64,000 nt of DNA. It comes from Tetrahymena thermophila SB210. Its lineage: Eukaryota; Ciliophora; Oligohymenophorea; Hymenostomatida; Tetrahymenidae. The translations under genes and the position numbers were made by a program. The notes below the pieces were generated by a model that ran no database searches, was not told the DNA's origin, and worked only from the letters and a program-made list of their open reading frames with translations. The stretch lies in NCBI RefSeq assembly GCF_000189635.1, contig NW_002476452.1, positions 124,001 through 188,000 on the forward strand. Direction: 5' to 3'. This document shows, piece by piece, positions 46,008 to 60,000 of this stretch (position 1 is its first letter; each line of letters opens with the position of its first letter).

Positions 46008-49000
46008 TCATTTCAGTAAGTGCTTTTCTAAAAATGATATTTGTTTAATCAGCGAATCTACAATTGTTGGTAGACTCTCTCTTAGAGCATGATCAGATTC
46101 TGGGTAGATGTATGTTTCTATTTCAGTTCCATTATAAATTGACTAGGCATGATATGCTATGCTTTATTAGTAGGGCACTCTTCTGTCTTTAGCTCCTAAA
46201 AGGTTTAAAATGGGTAATTTATTTGGTTGACTCATTGGAGAAAATTCAAACATTGTTTTATAATCTTCACCTGTTAAATTCCAGGTCATTTTTTTCCCAA
46301 AACATTCAGCTAAACACCAATCAGGGATATCTAAATTAATTAAAGTATTTTTTAAATCAGGACTAAAATAAAAATTCTCATACCTGTTGCGTTAAGTAGA
46401 TAAGGAATGTTAACTACAGGATTTCTCATAACAGCGCAAATAAATCTTTCGTGATATCTTGTAGACAAAATACCTGTCATATATCCTCCGTAGCTTCCTA
46501 TTAAAAAAAATAGAAAAAATTAAATAAAAATAATTAGAATAGATAAATTAAATTCATTTCGATTTTACCTCCCATAGTAATTGCTTTTTTTGGATCACAA
46601 AGTTTTTTCTCAATAACTTAATCTATCATGTTAAGGATTTCCTTAGCATCAATTTCTCCTATGTTTTTAAGTAGTTTATTGATATAGTTTTAACCGTAAC
46701 CAGCAGAGCCAGTGTAGTTAGGGAGCAAAATGGTGTATCCTTAAAGAAGGAAGTATAAATGACTGATTGCAAACAATCCGGTTGAACTTGAGTGAGGACC
46801 TCCGTGAATGAAAACAATAAGAGGTCTATCTTAATCAGAGTTATTCAAAGGATTTAGTTTGTCGTTATTTTCATATAACTCTTTAAGCTCTTTTGGGATA
46901 AACTCTTTATCAAACTATTTAATTCTCCAAAGACAAGCAGTTGACTCACCTGATCTGATAACTTACTCTTCAAAATATTTTAAAGCAAATTCTTAAAGTG
47001 AAGGGAATATTGAAGAACTTCCTTGACTAAGTGTAATATATTACCAATCAGCACTCTAAACAATTTCATCTAAGCCTTTTGAAAGATCTAAGTTTTTAAG
47101 AAAAGCTAGCTAAGGAGGTCCTGCCATGTTTGTATGAGTAGCAAACAAAGTGTTAAATTTATTGTTATAATCAATCACCTAAAATTCATCCGACTCCGTT
47201 TTGTTAACAGCGAATCTTCTAATTTATTTAGTCTTTGAATTTACCAAAAAGGTACCTAGAGAGTGGCCAACAATTGTCGTTAAAACAAAATGGATGCTAT
47301 CCTTGAGCCAAAAAAAGTTCTTCAAATCATCATAAAACCCACAAATACCCATAAATTCACCTGACTCAGTAAGATTTTCCTTTCTGATAGGAATAATTTC
47401 TTCGATACTCCAATCCTAAGTATTAATAATCTTCATTCCCATATAATTCAAATGAGGAGGACTTAAAGGAGCTCCGAAATAGGCAATTTTTTAGCCATCA
47501 GGACTAACCATAGGTTTAAAAGAAACTTCGTCTTAGCTGATAACCTTAAAGTTAAGTTATTTTTTTTCATCACTTGCAGCTATTTTTAATAAACATAAAG
47601 ATAAATAAAAAATATAAATAAAAATTATCTCAAAATTCAGAAATAATTTTATTAATCAAAATAAATAAATAATTATATTTCATCAAAATGAGTGTGAAAT
47701 GTATATTCATCTTTTAGCTATTTATTTTGATTATTTGATTAATATATTTATTGATGATTAATATTTTAGATTTATTTTATAAGTAAAATAAAAATATTAA
47801 ACTAAAGAAATTAATTATTTATCGAGTAGTCAAATTATATTTTAAATGAATAAAATTAAAATAAATAATGGTTTTTATTGTTTAAGTTAATAATAATTTT
47901 ATCTTGTTTTTATTTAATTTTTGATTTATCAAATGATATTATTTTAATTTGATCAATTAATATTAGTTTATAACAAAAAATAATGAAGTAATATTTGTTT
48001 TATATTCATTTTATAAGTAATTAGTTGGTTGATTTGATTGATGATTCAATTTAATAATGAAACATATCCATTTTCTTGATGAATGTAATGATATTTTTTT
48101 TTAGTTTATTTATTTATGTATGTACTATGTATGAATGATTCAATTTTAATAAATTTTATTCTTTAATTTACAGTTTTTATTATTACTTACTAATTATTTA
48201 ATGTTATGAAAAAAAAAAATAATTACTATCATTTTTAGCATCTGATGAATTTTTAGCAGGTTTAGGATAGAGCTAGTTACGGTTTAGATTCTATAAGAGG
48301 AAAATATCAGATTACCTATTAAAACAGTGTAATATTCCATACCTAAATTCTGGGTGTAATTTGTACCCTTATAAAATAATACTCTCGCCACTCTCATCTA
48401 AATATTAGGGATTGCTTGGGAAAATATTTTCAGGAATTTCTATTTATGAAAGAGTTTAACTTTCAATATTGTATTCAAATAAATGAGCTTTTGTAATTCC
48501 ATTCATACCCTCACCAAAATCAGAATCTAGATTATATGTTCTATTCACATCATCTAAATCTTTATCTTCTTCTACTTCAAAATAGTTTTTTGTTGGCTTA
48601 GCCTTTACCTAAATGTTCAATAATTTAAACAGTAAAATAAAGTTGAATAAAATTCATGCATACTTGAGCAATATATAAAAATTTTGTTTCTTTTTTATTC
48701 CAAACTATCGCATTTCCAACGATGGGATCATCTAATATTTTTTCATGCATTTCTTAAAGATTAACTTGAGATACAATGTCTTCTCCTTTGTAGATTTCAA
48801 TCACTGAAAAATTTTTTGTCTTTGTCTTATCTTAGACTGATTATATCACAGCCTTTAATGAGCGTTCAGGTGAGTACACAGATATATTTTTTTGGACCTA
48901 AATAGGAAAATCATTCAATTTTTTACCTATCTCTCTCTTGTTCTGATCAAAATCGTAAAGATTAGAGTAATTATATGTTACAGAATCTCTAATATTGTGT

Positions 49001-49119
49001 TATGCCCAATTAACTTTAACTGTTTTATCAGATATCATTTCAACAGAATTAATAGAATGAGAGCTTTAGAATACTCTCTCTAAAAATTTGGTGAGCAATT
49101 TTAGTCTTTTTGAATCCAT
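46008..49119 (-). CDS. Acylaminoacyl-peptidase (family S9C), copy 2
   Basis: Five exons: 48664-49119, 48227-48608, 46569-47579, 46384-46497 and 46008-46330, total 761 residues. Intron positions and phases are identical to copy 1. Intron 2 is long (47580-48226, 647 nt). Active-site motifs: HGGPHSSSTG, GGSYGGYMT, Asp in GAKDRRVPY and His in ESDHAL; DIPDWCLAE precedes. Copies 1 and 2 align end to end (for example HPEFRYG against HPEFKYA), so this is a tandem duplication. The catalytic His context (SDHAL) is closer to canonical acylpeptide hydrolase than in copy 1 (EGHSL), hinting at some divergence in specificity. Confidence 0.88.
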
Positions 49120-50229
49120 CCAAGTAATGCAATTGAAAAATATGAACTTACTTTTTGATTATTTCCTGATATGAAATATTGTAAATTAATTATCTCTCTA
49201 CTAAGTTTTTTTATTTTAATTACAACAAATTAATTAATAAAATATCTTAAGATAAATTCAATTTTTTATGTTAACAAATATTTTTGATGTGGAAAGATTT
49301 TAGAAGAATAAAAGAACAAAAACAAATAAATTATTTATAATAGTAAATTTTCCTCCTTAAACTAATAAATATAATTTATGGAGAGGATATTTTTAATCAT
49401 AAAATATTTATGAGAAGTAAATATCAATCAAATAAAGTTTAGTCTCTTGAAAGTTTTATTAAAAAGTTAATAAACAAACAAACAAACAAAAAACAAATTC
49501 TCAAATTTATTTATGTGAACAAAGTTGATTTTAAAATATTTTTGAGAATTTAAAACCTAAAATGAATATAAAGAATATTATTGATTAAAATATTTTTTCA
49601 GTTATTTTTTAGTGTTTCAAATGAATTTAAATATAATTTCTATTAAATATTCTTTTATTATAGTTTTGTTTTACATGATAAAAAAGATGTTAGTTAGAGT
49701 TAGTTACATGCCAATTAATAAAATGTTATTTAAAAAGAAGAAATTTGATAAAATGATAATTCATTGATTAAAATTTTAATTTAATTTTGATGTGTTAATT
49801 AAACTGAAACTATTTGGTTTAATATTCATTAAAACAAATACTAACTAATTATTTCAAACTAAAAATTTATGCTTTAATTAAATTTATTTTATTTAAAATT
49901 AAAAATTGAAATTAATTTTTTACTATACTTAGAAAGAGAAATAAAAAAATATATTTATAATTACACTTTTTTGTTGGATTTTAAATCTAAAAATAATTTA
50001 ACTTTTAATAGATTATAAATTAAGTTGAAAAACACAAAGTTAGTCTAGCTAATTAATTATTAATTTATTAATTTAGTTAATGCTTCTTGAAATTAACTTA
50101 ATTGTATTTATTATATAATGTGTGTATCTAGTTTAATCAATATTTGATTTATATCAAATTAAAATATTTATATCTTCATAATTACAAATAGATAAATAAT
50201 CAAATATCTTTAGTTCAATTAGTTTAGCA
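49120..50229. other. AT-rich intergenic region between divergent genes
   Basis: Promoters of peptidase copy 2 (minus) and RPAP1 (plus). Nothing else recognised. Confidence 0.5.
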
Positions 50230-53200
50230 ATGGCAGAGTAAAAACAAACAGAGCAAAAAGGGAAAAAAGTTTCTCTTTTTAAGTAAAAAATGCAGGCTTA
50301 AAAAGAATAGTTAAAAGAAAGTTAACCAAGTGTATAATAAGCTTTTGTTACTGAAAATGTAATTTTTATTTCTTATTTTTGTTGCTATATTTGTTTATTA
50401 AGTAGAATAATAGCAGTAGCTTAAACAACCAAAATGATTAAGTCACTTAGGTAGCAGCTTTTCCAGAGTCAATTAAACTATCTTAAGAAGAAATTTAGAA
50501 AAATTTGATTAAAATAGAATAAGAGGAAGAACAAAAGAAAAAAGAACTTGAGTCTATTAAGAATAGCACTCTATTTGTAAATCCATAAGAGTATGAATAG
50601 ATAAATAGCGAAAATGAAGCAATCTTAAAAAATATGAAATCAGATGAAATTGAGGCTTTATAAAAGTAATTGTATTCTATTTTGGATCCAGGAGTTATTT
50701 CTAGATTCAAAAAGAGAGATCTCTTCAAGATTAATGAACATCCTTCAGCAATTAACGAATACAAGCAGGATGCTTACGGATTAGAAGTTGATCATTTTAT
50801 AAAAAACAATTAAGAAGAAATCAAGAAAGTGTATGGCATTGAATGTAGAACACCATAAGATGCAGTCAAACAAGCTTGCTTTGATAAAAATGGTAATTTC
50901 TAGCTAAATTAAACTCTTGAAAATAGAATGAAGGTAATTTTATTTTAATTCTAATAAAACCTTAAAAAAAAATAAGTAGCAATCAATTTGTTTGACTAAT
51001 TCTAGCAAAAATCATCTAATTTTAATTAATATTAAAAAAATAATTTTTAAAAAAGGATTTGGAGAACATCGATTTTGATTAAATAGATTCACTTAATTTT
51101 GATTTACTCAACTAGCTTATTGATCATGGAAATAGAAATTTCAATTCATTGGCAATAGATGCTATTGAAAGAATAATTACTTAAATGTAAAACCAAATAA
51201 AAAATTCAAATTAAGGAGATTTTTTATTTGAGCTACAAGGAATCAAAGTATTTAGACTAGATGTCATATATTACTTAGAATCAGAGTTATCTCTTGCCTT
51301 CACATTGTGCAGATGTTTAACCGTTCCTAACATGACTCTGAATCTCAATACTATCACTTGTTTAAGAATTTATCTGCAGTTTATGTTACAAGATGAGCTT
51401 AACTATTACAAATAGTTCTTATACAAACTTTAACATTCCGATTCTTAAAAGAAAAAATTCAAAGCAATTACTTAAATTTTCATTGATGAAAATCTTCTTC
51501 GTTAGATAAGCTACATTATTAATAACGTATTTCTTTTTTAAAAAAACTTCTTAGTATTAATCTATATTTAAAGCTTATACTAGGTGATAAGTCAGACACA
51601 TTTTTCATCATGTTTATTGATATACTTGAGAGTCTAATTTGTATAGATCATGAGTATTTCACTAAAAAAATTGTTGATTTTGGCTTTGTCGTAATTATTT
51701 TTTTTAAATTAAATTTATTTATTTGAATTAAATTATTGAAATTGATAAAATATAATGTGAATAATTAATTTAATTGAATAGAAATTATTTTTATTAAACT
51801 TAAAAATTTTGAAATTTATTTTTTCATTTATTGAAACTTACTTTTTAAGATTTAATTAGAGTTTTTTAATTTCAGTTTTGAAGACAAATTATTAATATAA
51901 AATTAAAATTATTTATTTATTTGAATTGAATAATTAAAATTGATACTACAGTGAATAATTTAATTTTAATAAAATTATTTTGATTTGATTTAAAATTTTT
52001 GAAACTTATTTCTGCATTTATTGAAACTTACTTTTTAAGATTTAATGAGAGTTTTTTAATTTCAGTTTAAAATTTATTTTATATTTGATTCATTTTTATT
52101 TATGATTTCTTGAGACAAAGTATTTATTTTGATTTTAATTTTTATTTGAATAAAGGAATAAATTAGAGCTATTGGAGGTTAGAAATTAGAAGAGAAGTTA
52201 GAGTTTTTAAAATTTGAGGTGAGTAGATTGGATTATGTTTATGAAAACATACCTTTGACTTTGGAAACATTTAAATTACTTAGAGAAGCTAAACAACAAA
52301 TTAGCAATATCACTTTGGAAAAATATAACTAAAGCTTGCAAAAGTTAATTAGTTAGTGGAAGCTTATTAAGATAGATTCCAAAGCATCTATTTAATAGAA
52401 AGAAGGGGTTTTAAAGAAAATTAGAGATTTATTGATTTTTGGTGAAAAATTAAATTTTGTAAAGAAAATATCTTTAGAAAAGAATTTATTCAGTCTCAAC
52501 TCTTCAATTGTAGAAAATACAATTTTATTAATACTTGAATTACATAATGAATAAGGAGAATAAGGATATGCATTGCCAGAAGAGAAGGTAGAAATAAAGC
52601 ATTTCTTATTTGAATAGAGTGAAACATTAAACAAATAACAATAAGCTGATAATAATTAAAGATAACATTAAGATTTCTAGAATACTTACACTAAATAAGA
52701 TATTTCTTATTTAATAGAAGGACTTATTTACTCTGAAGGCAAGGGAATTCCCCACTGCTATAAGCATATTATAGATAAAATTATTCCTTTAGATGTCCAA
52801 ATTATGTATAAGTACCATTATTAGTTAAAAGAAAAGAAAAGCAATAGAATTGCTAATCACTTTTTTTCTATGAAATCCATTATTAAATTATTTATTGCTC
52901 TTTACACTGAACTCAGTTTCTAGATGAAATTTGTTATATTGAAAAAGCAAAGAAAAGCTCTGTCAGTTAGGAGCAGCTTTAACGAATGCTTTTCTGATAT
53001 TCTTCGTGTTATTATTATTGAGTTTGTTGAATTCTTTACTTTAAGTGGTTAAGAAAATTAACAAAATTTAAATGAGTAACAAATCCAGTTATCTTTGAGC
53101 TTTATTCAACTTTTATCAGAAATTAAATAAACTGAAGCTTTTATTTCAGTATTAAATATTGTTAAGTAAGTATCCATTAAGAATACCTAAAATGCTTCAT

Positions 53201-53943
53201 TAAAGACATTTGATGCTCTTTGTAACTTTTTTGTGAACATCAAGGCTAAAACTAACTAAAATCGTCTACCTGGAAGATAAAAAGACTTAGAGATGTTCCT
53301 CGATAAAATTGATATTTTCTGCTCATTTTTTGAACCTAAATAAGAAAATCTATTTTATTATCATTCTGAGCTCTTTTACTTAAGGGCATGCAAGATATTT
53401 GATGATGAAAATCACACTTTCTCTTACTTAAATGTTGATGCTCTTGATAAACTATTCACAAGCGTTTGCTAATACGTTGACCCAAAAATTCTAAATATTT
53501 TGTATAACAAAAACTCAGATATACCTCAAAAAATAATTACTAATTTTAATTACAATTCTTATGGCAATCCTGTATTTACAAGAATAGTGTTTTTCTTGCT
53601 ATAAAAGCCATTTGATCTCAAAATGAAAAAGTAGATTCAAATAATTGCTATTTAATTACTTATTTTTCTAAATAACATTTTTATTTTATTTTCAAAAAGG
53701 AAAATTATGATTGATACTGTCTTAAGCTATGCTTTCCTTTTTAGTGAGAACTGCAAAGACAAAGTTTATGGAAAAGAATCTAATTATATAAGAAGATTGA
53801 GTAACCCTGAAGACAAACAAATTAAATTAAAAACCGAATGTGAGGAAATAGAAAAGTTTTTAACAATGAATGAGATCGACACCGTTTCTAGATAAAGCTT
53901 TTTTAACAAATTCTTGCATTCTTACATATAAAATTCAGAATGA
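50230..53943 (+). CDS. RPAP1: RNA polymerase II-associated protein 1 (RPAP1)
   Basis: Five exons: 50230-50358, 50403-50933, 51056-51526, 51574-51690 and 52156-53943, total 1011 residues, all introns phase 0. The RPAP1 N-terminal motif is clear at about residues 105-150: ENEAILKNMKSDEIEALQKQ then LYSILDPGVISRFKKR, matching the family pattern (EN..L..MS..EI..Q..L...LDP). A second conserved block near residues 205-225 (CFDKNGNFQ) corresponds to the RPAP1_C start (RFDLxG). The remainder is helical, as in the family. RPAP1 helps assemble or import RNA polymerase II and supports Mediator-dependent transcription. The N-terminal 90 residues are Gln/Lys-rich and low complexity. Intron 4 (51691-52155) contains an internal tandem duplication. 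Confidence 0.8.
51709..52068 (+). repeat. Tandem duplication inside RPAP1 intron 4
   Basis: Two diverged copies, about 51709-51882 and 51910-52068, share landmarks TTATTTATTTGAATT, CATTTATTGAAACTTACTTT and GAGTTTTTTAATTTCAG. The second copy ends about 87 bp before the acceptor; each copy carries its own TTTCAG, a potential cryptic acceptor. Confidence 0.65.
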
Positions 53944-54974
53944 AATCCTTAAAATTAAAATAAAGCACTATCTAAAATAAAGTATTTAAATTCTTAGAAT
54001 ATTTTGAATTGTTTTTTAATAAAAGATAAAATTTTAATTAACTTTATATTTATATTAAATTTTCTAACCTTCTTTTGAGGTTAAGAATAAAAAAAATATT
54101 TTAATTGATCTAATTTTTTTACTTCAAAAGAAAAAACATCTTTTAAAGTAAAAATTAATTTGATTATTTTAAATTTAAAAATTGATTTTTTCATCCTAAG
54201 TCATAATTTTTTTAAATAATTAATATAATTTTCTTTAATTCAAAATATAAATTTTTAAATTTATCTTTCTATTTAATGATTTTATCTCCTTAATCAAGTC
54301 AAATTAATTTGTTATTTAAATAGTATGATTTTATAAATTAAAAAATCTAATTTAGATATAATCAAAAATGAATTTTAGATCAAAAAAAAGAAAGATTAAG
54401 TTTAACATTTTTTTAATGTGCTTTTTGGAAAATTTAAATAAATCTTTTTATCAACTAATTTATTTTATGTTAACTTTTTAAATAATTAATTTGTTAAAAT
54501 ATTTGCTTTTTAATTAAGTAAAATTAAAATAATTTTTGAAAATAAATTAAAATTAAGATAATATTTTTTTATTAATTATTGGAATTTTATATAAACAGAT
54601 ACTCAATTAATTAAACATAATTAAAGCTATTGAATCCTTTATAAAATATTAATTCAAAAATTTATATTTATAAAGAGAAACAGTTTTTTTTTTCTTTTTG
54701 TTTTATTTTTTTCTAGTTTTTTAGATTACAAAAAACTAATATCAATAAGACATTAATATAACTCAACATTACAACAAAAATAAATCATTTTTATTTAATA
54801 TATCAATCGTAAATTCTATCCAGATCATAATTCCCAACGCAAAACAAACAAGGATATCAAAGAATACAAATATGCATGAAATAATATTAAAGGAATTACT
54901 ATTGATAGAATTAACATTTATTTAGCTTTTAAAATATAATTTTAGTACTTTTAAGAATTTAATAATGCCATATT
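53944..54974. other. AT-rich spacer between converging genes
   Basis: 3' flanks of RPAP1 and LC8. Long A/T runs only. Confidence 0.5.
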
Positions 54975-55253
54975 TCAACCGGTTTTGAAAAGCAAAATAG
55001 CGAGCTATCCAACATAAAGATAAATATAGTAACTACGCTCAAAAGTGACGAAACTTCCAAAGTTTCTGCCAACAATACAATGCCAAGTTCCATGATAACG
55101 AGATCTAAAATCATCCTTAATAAATGTGGCTATTTCTTTATCAGTGTTACAGTAATCGATAGCTTTTTTAGCTACTTCTTCAACTTCCTTCTACATTTCA
55201 ACACTCATATCAGAGTTCTTAATAACTGGTTAAACTTTATCCAAATGACTCAT
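54975..55253 (-). CDS. DYNLL: Dynein light chain LC8
   Basis: Single exon, 92 residues (LC8 is 89). The core is unmistakable: SDMSVEMQKEVEEVA near residue 15, WHCIVGRNFGSFVTFE near 56-71 and YLYVGQLAILLFKTG at the end, matching the LC8 sequence WHCIVGRNFGSYVTHE and the YFYLGQVAILLFKSG tail. LC8 is a homodimeric hub that binds short linear motifs in dynein intermediate chain and many other partners, in cytoplasmic and axonemal complexes. A few positions usually invariant (YNPTWHC) read YHGTWHC, so this is one of the divergent LC8-like paralogues that ciliates carry. Confidence 0.93.
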
Positions 55254-57081
55254 TACTAAGTTTTTACTAATTATATATATATATTTACTTTAACTATCCT
55301 TTTTATTTAATTATTTATTAATTTTTAATAATTCTTAACTTTTTAATTTTCTTTTTATTAATCAATCTTTAGAAAAGCTATTCAATTTATAAAATCAAGT
55401 TAGCTATTGAATAATTAATTACTTAATAAATATATAACAATTTTCTTTCAAATCTTTGAATTTTTAAATTTCCCATGGCTATTGATATTTATTTATGAAG
55501 TATTCCATGTTTAATATCTTTGCCATTACTTCTAAATTTTATTTTATTTAATTTTTTAATTCAACATCAAAAAACAAACAATTAATAATAAAAATAAAAG
55601 GCTTTAAATTCAAAAAAAAAATATTAAACATTTTATTTAAAAATATTGAAATAAAATTGATTTTTCCTAATCAAAATATTTTTATTTTAAATTTTAAAAC
55701 TGAATAGCAAACAAAAAAATTAGCCTAATTATATAAAATTTGAATCAATTTTAAATTTGATTTCATGGCTTTTAAGTATTAATTTTTATTTTGTTTTGTT
55801 TTATTTTATTTTTCTATCTGATCTTATTTTTATTTATTTTTTCTCTCTATCTTCTTATTTTTTCTTTTTTAATTAATTTTTTCTCTTCTTATTAATTTAT
55901 TTTTATTTCTTTTATCTTTTAAATTTAATTATTTATCTTTTTTCTTTCTTTCTTTTTATTTATTTAAATCTTTTTAAAAATCGATGATGAAGCGATGAAG
56001 GAGCATTCAGTATTCTTTCTTAGTATCCGAAACTTATTTCTCAACCTAGTTACTTAAAAAATATCTTTTATATATGTTTAACTAAAAGAGAATTTGCCGT
56101 TAGGCTGCAGAAGTTAAATAACTTTATATTGCATATCAATTTATCATATGTGAACATATGTTTTTAAAAACTTTATGCAATTATTTAAGTTATTTAGCAA
56201 TTTTTCTGCTATTTTGTTTCCGCGAGTTTCAATGCAACAATTAAAGGATATTTTTCTTTAAAAACTTAGTGAAAGGAAGTCTTTTTTTGCCTGAGACTTA
56301 TCCGAGTTTTAAAAACTTGTTTTTTTATCTTTCAATTATTGCATTGTTTTTTTTTTCCTAAATATTTTTTTCCTTTAAGAAATTTTTGATTAATTTAATA
56401 ATTATGTGAAATCTTTTCTTTATTAAAAATTTATATTTGGATTTTTTGTAAAATTATAAATGAAAAAATTAATCAATTAATTAAAAAAATTTTTGAGAAA
56501 AAAACTTTTGTCTTCAAATCTAATTTCAATTAGTGTTTTATAAAGAAATTAATAAATACAAAAGTAAAAAGGGTTTTTTTTTTAAATATTTATTAAAGTG
56601 ATTGAATTCAGTAAGTCATAGTTCATATGAAATAGAATAAACTAAACATTATTTAAATAAAAAAACAAAATTATTTAATAAATTTTCAACATGCTTCAAA
56701 ATAGAATAATTTTTTTAAATAATTTATAAAATAATTTCTCTTTCAGATAATAGCCTAAATATTTCAAAATAAATCTTATGAAAAATGTTAATATTATTAG
56801 CTAGGTTTATAAAATATAAATAAATTAATAAAGTAAAATGAAACATTATTTTATTAAAATACAATTTATATATATATAAATAAATATACAATATTAAATT
56901 AATAATGTAAAATTTACATTGTTTTTTATTTTTAAAATAATAATTTTGAAATTAATTAAAATTAATTTTAATTTATTGTTACTATATATTTTTTAGTAAC
57001 ACTTTGATTTTGTAAATAGATTTATTATTCATTTATTTGTTGGTTTTTGATTTATTGGTTATTTAGTTAATTGAAAAGAGT
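55254..57081. other. Intergenic region with pyrimidine-rich tract and structured segment
   Basis: A T/C-rich tract runs from about 55790 to 55970 and leads into a less AT-rich block at about 55980-56320 listed separately. The rest is AT-rich without recognised features. Confidence 0.5.
55982..56322 (+). ncRNA. Candidate structured noncoding RNA (orientation uncertain)
   Basis: This block is clearly less AT-rich than its surroundings and has no convincing reading frame. It begins TCGATGATGAAGCGATGAAG, which contains a box-C-like TGATGA. It contains a CATATG-TGAA-CATATG hairpin near 56147-56162. Near 56266-56314 is a nested stem-loop: outer arms AAAACT and AGTTTT, inner arms AAGTC and GACTT. 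I compared it by eye with telomerase RNA (no CAACCCCAA template), spliceosomal U RNAs, SRP RNA and RNase P/MRP and found no match. It could also be a promoter block or a decayed gene. Confidence 0.3.
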
Positions 57082-60000
57082 TCAAATTTTTTCATTTTTT
57101 TATTTATTCTTTAAGTTGGGTAGCTTGAATATCTATTTTTATATTAATTGTTTAATTTAAATTTTAATTTATTTACAAAAAAATTCATACCTTGTTCATT
57201 TAATTTATGCCAGATAATGAAAACTTCTCTGGTGAAAGGTTACTCTATCCTATGGCTATTTGCTATTTTGTTTTTCCAGAAGTCTTTGCTTATGCTTGAA
57301 GCTTGATATTATTATTAATGGCATTTTTGTTGTAGGGAGTTACAAAACTTGCATTGTTCAATTAATCTACTTCATTTATACTTGGACAAGGTATCTTCAG
57401 AGTTTATTTTGCTCTAATTAATTTATAAGAATAATTAATTAAAATTTTATAAATAATTTCTTTCAAATTTACATTTAATATTTGGTTTGAGCTTGTCGAT
57501 ATTTAATTGGTGGAGAAACTGATGATTGGTTTCTCGTGCGAAATAGATCGCTTTGCATTTTGATTTCAGACTGAGTAATTTAATTTATTATATTATTTGT
57601 GTAATTTAAAAAATTTAAACCTGATTTATAGTTTGAATCAAATGATCTATCGACCTGAGAGTTACCTTTAACATTGGTGTTATTTTTAGAAGAAGATAAA
57701 GCACTTTTGAAATTGCTTCCTAAAAAATTTATCCTTTTTGAGAAATCATCGACTTGTGAATCACTCATATCGGCTATATTAACAACAATTTCATTATTTT
57801 TTTATTAGTTTGAGTTCTCTTTTTTGTTTGCAGGCAATTCTTAGAAATCTTCTTAAGTTTACTCTTTCTTAGTTAATTTTTCATTTGGTTAAGTATTTGA
57901 AAGGCTTTTTACTTGCTGTTAGAGCTGTGATCCTGAGTTTTATTGTTGATAATTTCCAGCTAGATTCAAAGTTTGTTATAAACAATTTACTTGTTTGATT
58001 GAATTGAATCTGTGTTATCTATTTATTAGGTTTCTACTTTCATTTTCCTATGAATGATTTTTAGTTCTTTGTTTACTCCTTTCAACTTATGAAGAAATAG
58101 CATTTTAAGAGTTGATTTATTTTTCTGAAATCATTTAAGGCGTTGCGGAATTCCTATGATTTTGAAATGCAGGAAAATCGCTGGTGTTCAAGAGTTAATT
58201 TGGACTCCTTAAATTTTAATTCTAAATAACTTCCGATTCTATAATTTTTTGCTTGATACTCATAGAATTGAAGTAGTTTTACAATTTTTCCATGTATTTG
58301 TTATACTCTTCTTTATCTAATAGAGCTTGTTTAGATTTACCTGCCCTGATTACGACTTAATTAAAAATCTTTTTATTGTCTGTTTCTTCTTGAAATTGGT
58401 AATTATTTTATGATGATTGAAAATACTTATCAAAATATTCTGTTGGAATATTTGAACTTACATCACCATTTGAATTAGAAGAATTAGATGATGTTGACGA
58501 GACAGTTTTTTCATGTTATTTAATTTGCAACACTCCATCTGAATGAGGAGGTTAATTCTTGTCATTTTAAGATTTGCAATTATTTTTTCTTTTAGAATTA
58601 ATTCTATTTATATCAATTTATTAATTTTATTGCTAATGAATTAATTATATTTCATGCTATATAAACTCCCTTATTGTAGCTTAAGTAACTGTGGTGGAAG
58701 TCGTTTTAGTTGCTTTTTCGTTTCCAAAAATAGGATTGTTTTCTTAATAATACGAGCTCGCTACTTATTATTTTACTTAGTTTATCTAATCATTCAATAC
58801 ATTTAGAGAATCTTGATATAAAGACTAGCTTCCTCTCTATCGCATCTAGGAATAGTTTTTAGTTGGGGACCTTTATTAGCTGCTGTTTTACTATTGAAAT
58901 GAAGTTTAATTTTTTTGATCTATCAGCATCTTTTTAGAATCTTCATTAAATGTAGATTGCTATGAATTTTCATAAAGAATAGAAGGCTCATTGTAATTTG
59001 TGTTAAAATTTTAGTAATCATTTAAAATCTTTGAATCTGGAATAAAGTTTTGTTAAGTAGAAACTGAAAAAGTATTATTTAGACTTAAGAGATTCTAATT
59101 TTTGGTTGGTTATTAGATTGGTATTTATTGCTATATTGATAAAGTGTTGCTTTACTTTTAATTTATTAACTAAAGTAGCTTTTATCGTTATTCTGGATCT
59201 TAAGGACTATTATTATTGTTATTATAAATTGTTGGAGAAAAAGAAGGAATCTTTGTAGGATATAAAGATAGTTACTGAATCTATCCATTATAATTTTGAT
59301 TGTCTACATCTGTAAGACATCTTTAGCGTTTTGATTATACTCTATTTAAATATTACTACTGCTGATTTACATTTTACTAATCCGATTGTTTTTAATTAGA
59401 CGACTATCCCATTACGATAACCACATTTCCTTTTTAGTAATTATTTTAGCCACCTTTTTTAGTATCAACAGGTGATCGCTACTGATAACCCTGCTCAGTA
59501 GGTGATTTATTTTACATATATTCTTTGCCACTGAGAATAGTAGATGAAATATTAGACAAATTATTGGCAGGTGTTACATACACATTTTTCTTAGATCCTA
59601 CAGAAAGAATATTCTAATTTATTCCCTACAATTATTCAAATTGAGGCTCTACTTAAGTTTTGATCAAATTAGAGCTCTAAGAAGTTTCTTCATGCTAAGA
59701 TTAATTTCTCCTACAAGGAATAAAATTATTATCGACATCAAAACTTTATGCAAGTTAACAGTTCCCACCTAAGTTGTTGATTCCTGTTGATCCACTAATT
59801 GAGTTATTATTTTGCTTGTGTCTTTGAACCTTTGATGCATTAATAAGAGGACCTCTGTTTTGAATATTTTTTTTGAACTTATTTTAAGGAGAAGTGTTTT
59901 AAACAGGAAGATTAAATCCTGTGTACTTTTTAGTCATACTGTCTTTAATATTTAAAGGCCAATCTATATTTTCTTTCAGATTAAAAATTCTCATTTGTTC

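Noticed and set aside
55982-56322. Telomerase RNA, U snRNA, SRP RNA or RNase P/MRP RNA identity for the structured block
   Set aside because: No CAACCCCAA-type template and no diagnostic motif of the other RNAs could be found by eye.
57207-57299. 30-residue plus-strand ORF starting MPDNENFSGE
   Set aside because: It is antisense to CCP5 exon 7, whose frame, phase and low-complexity composition continue those of exon 6.
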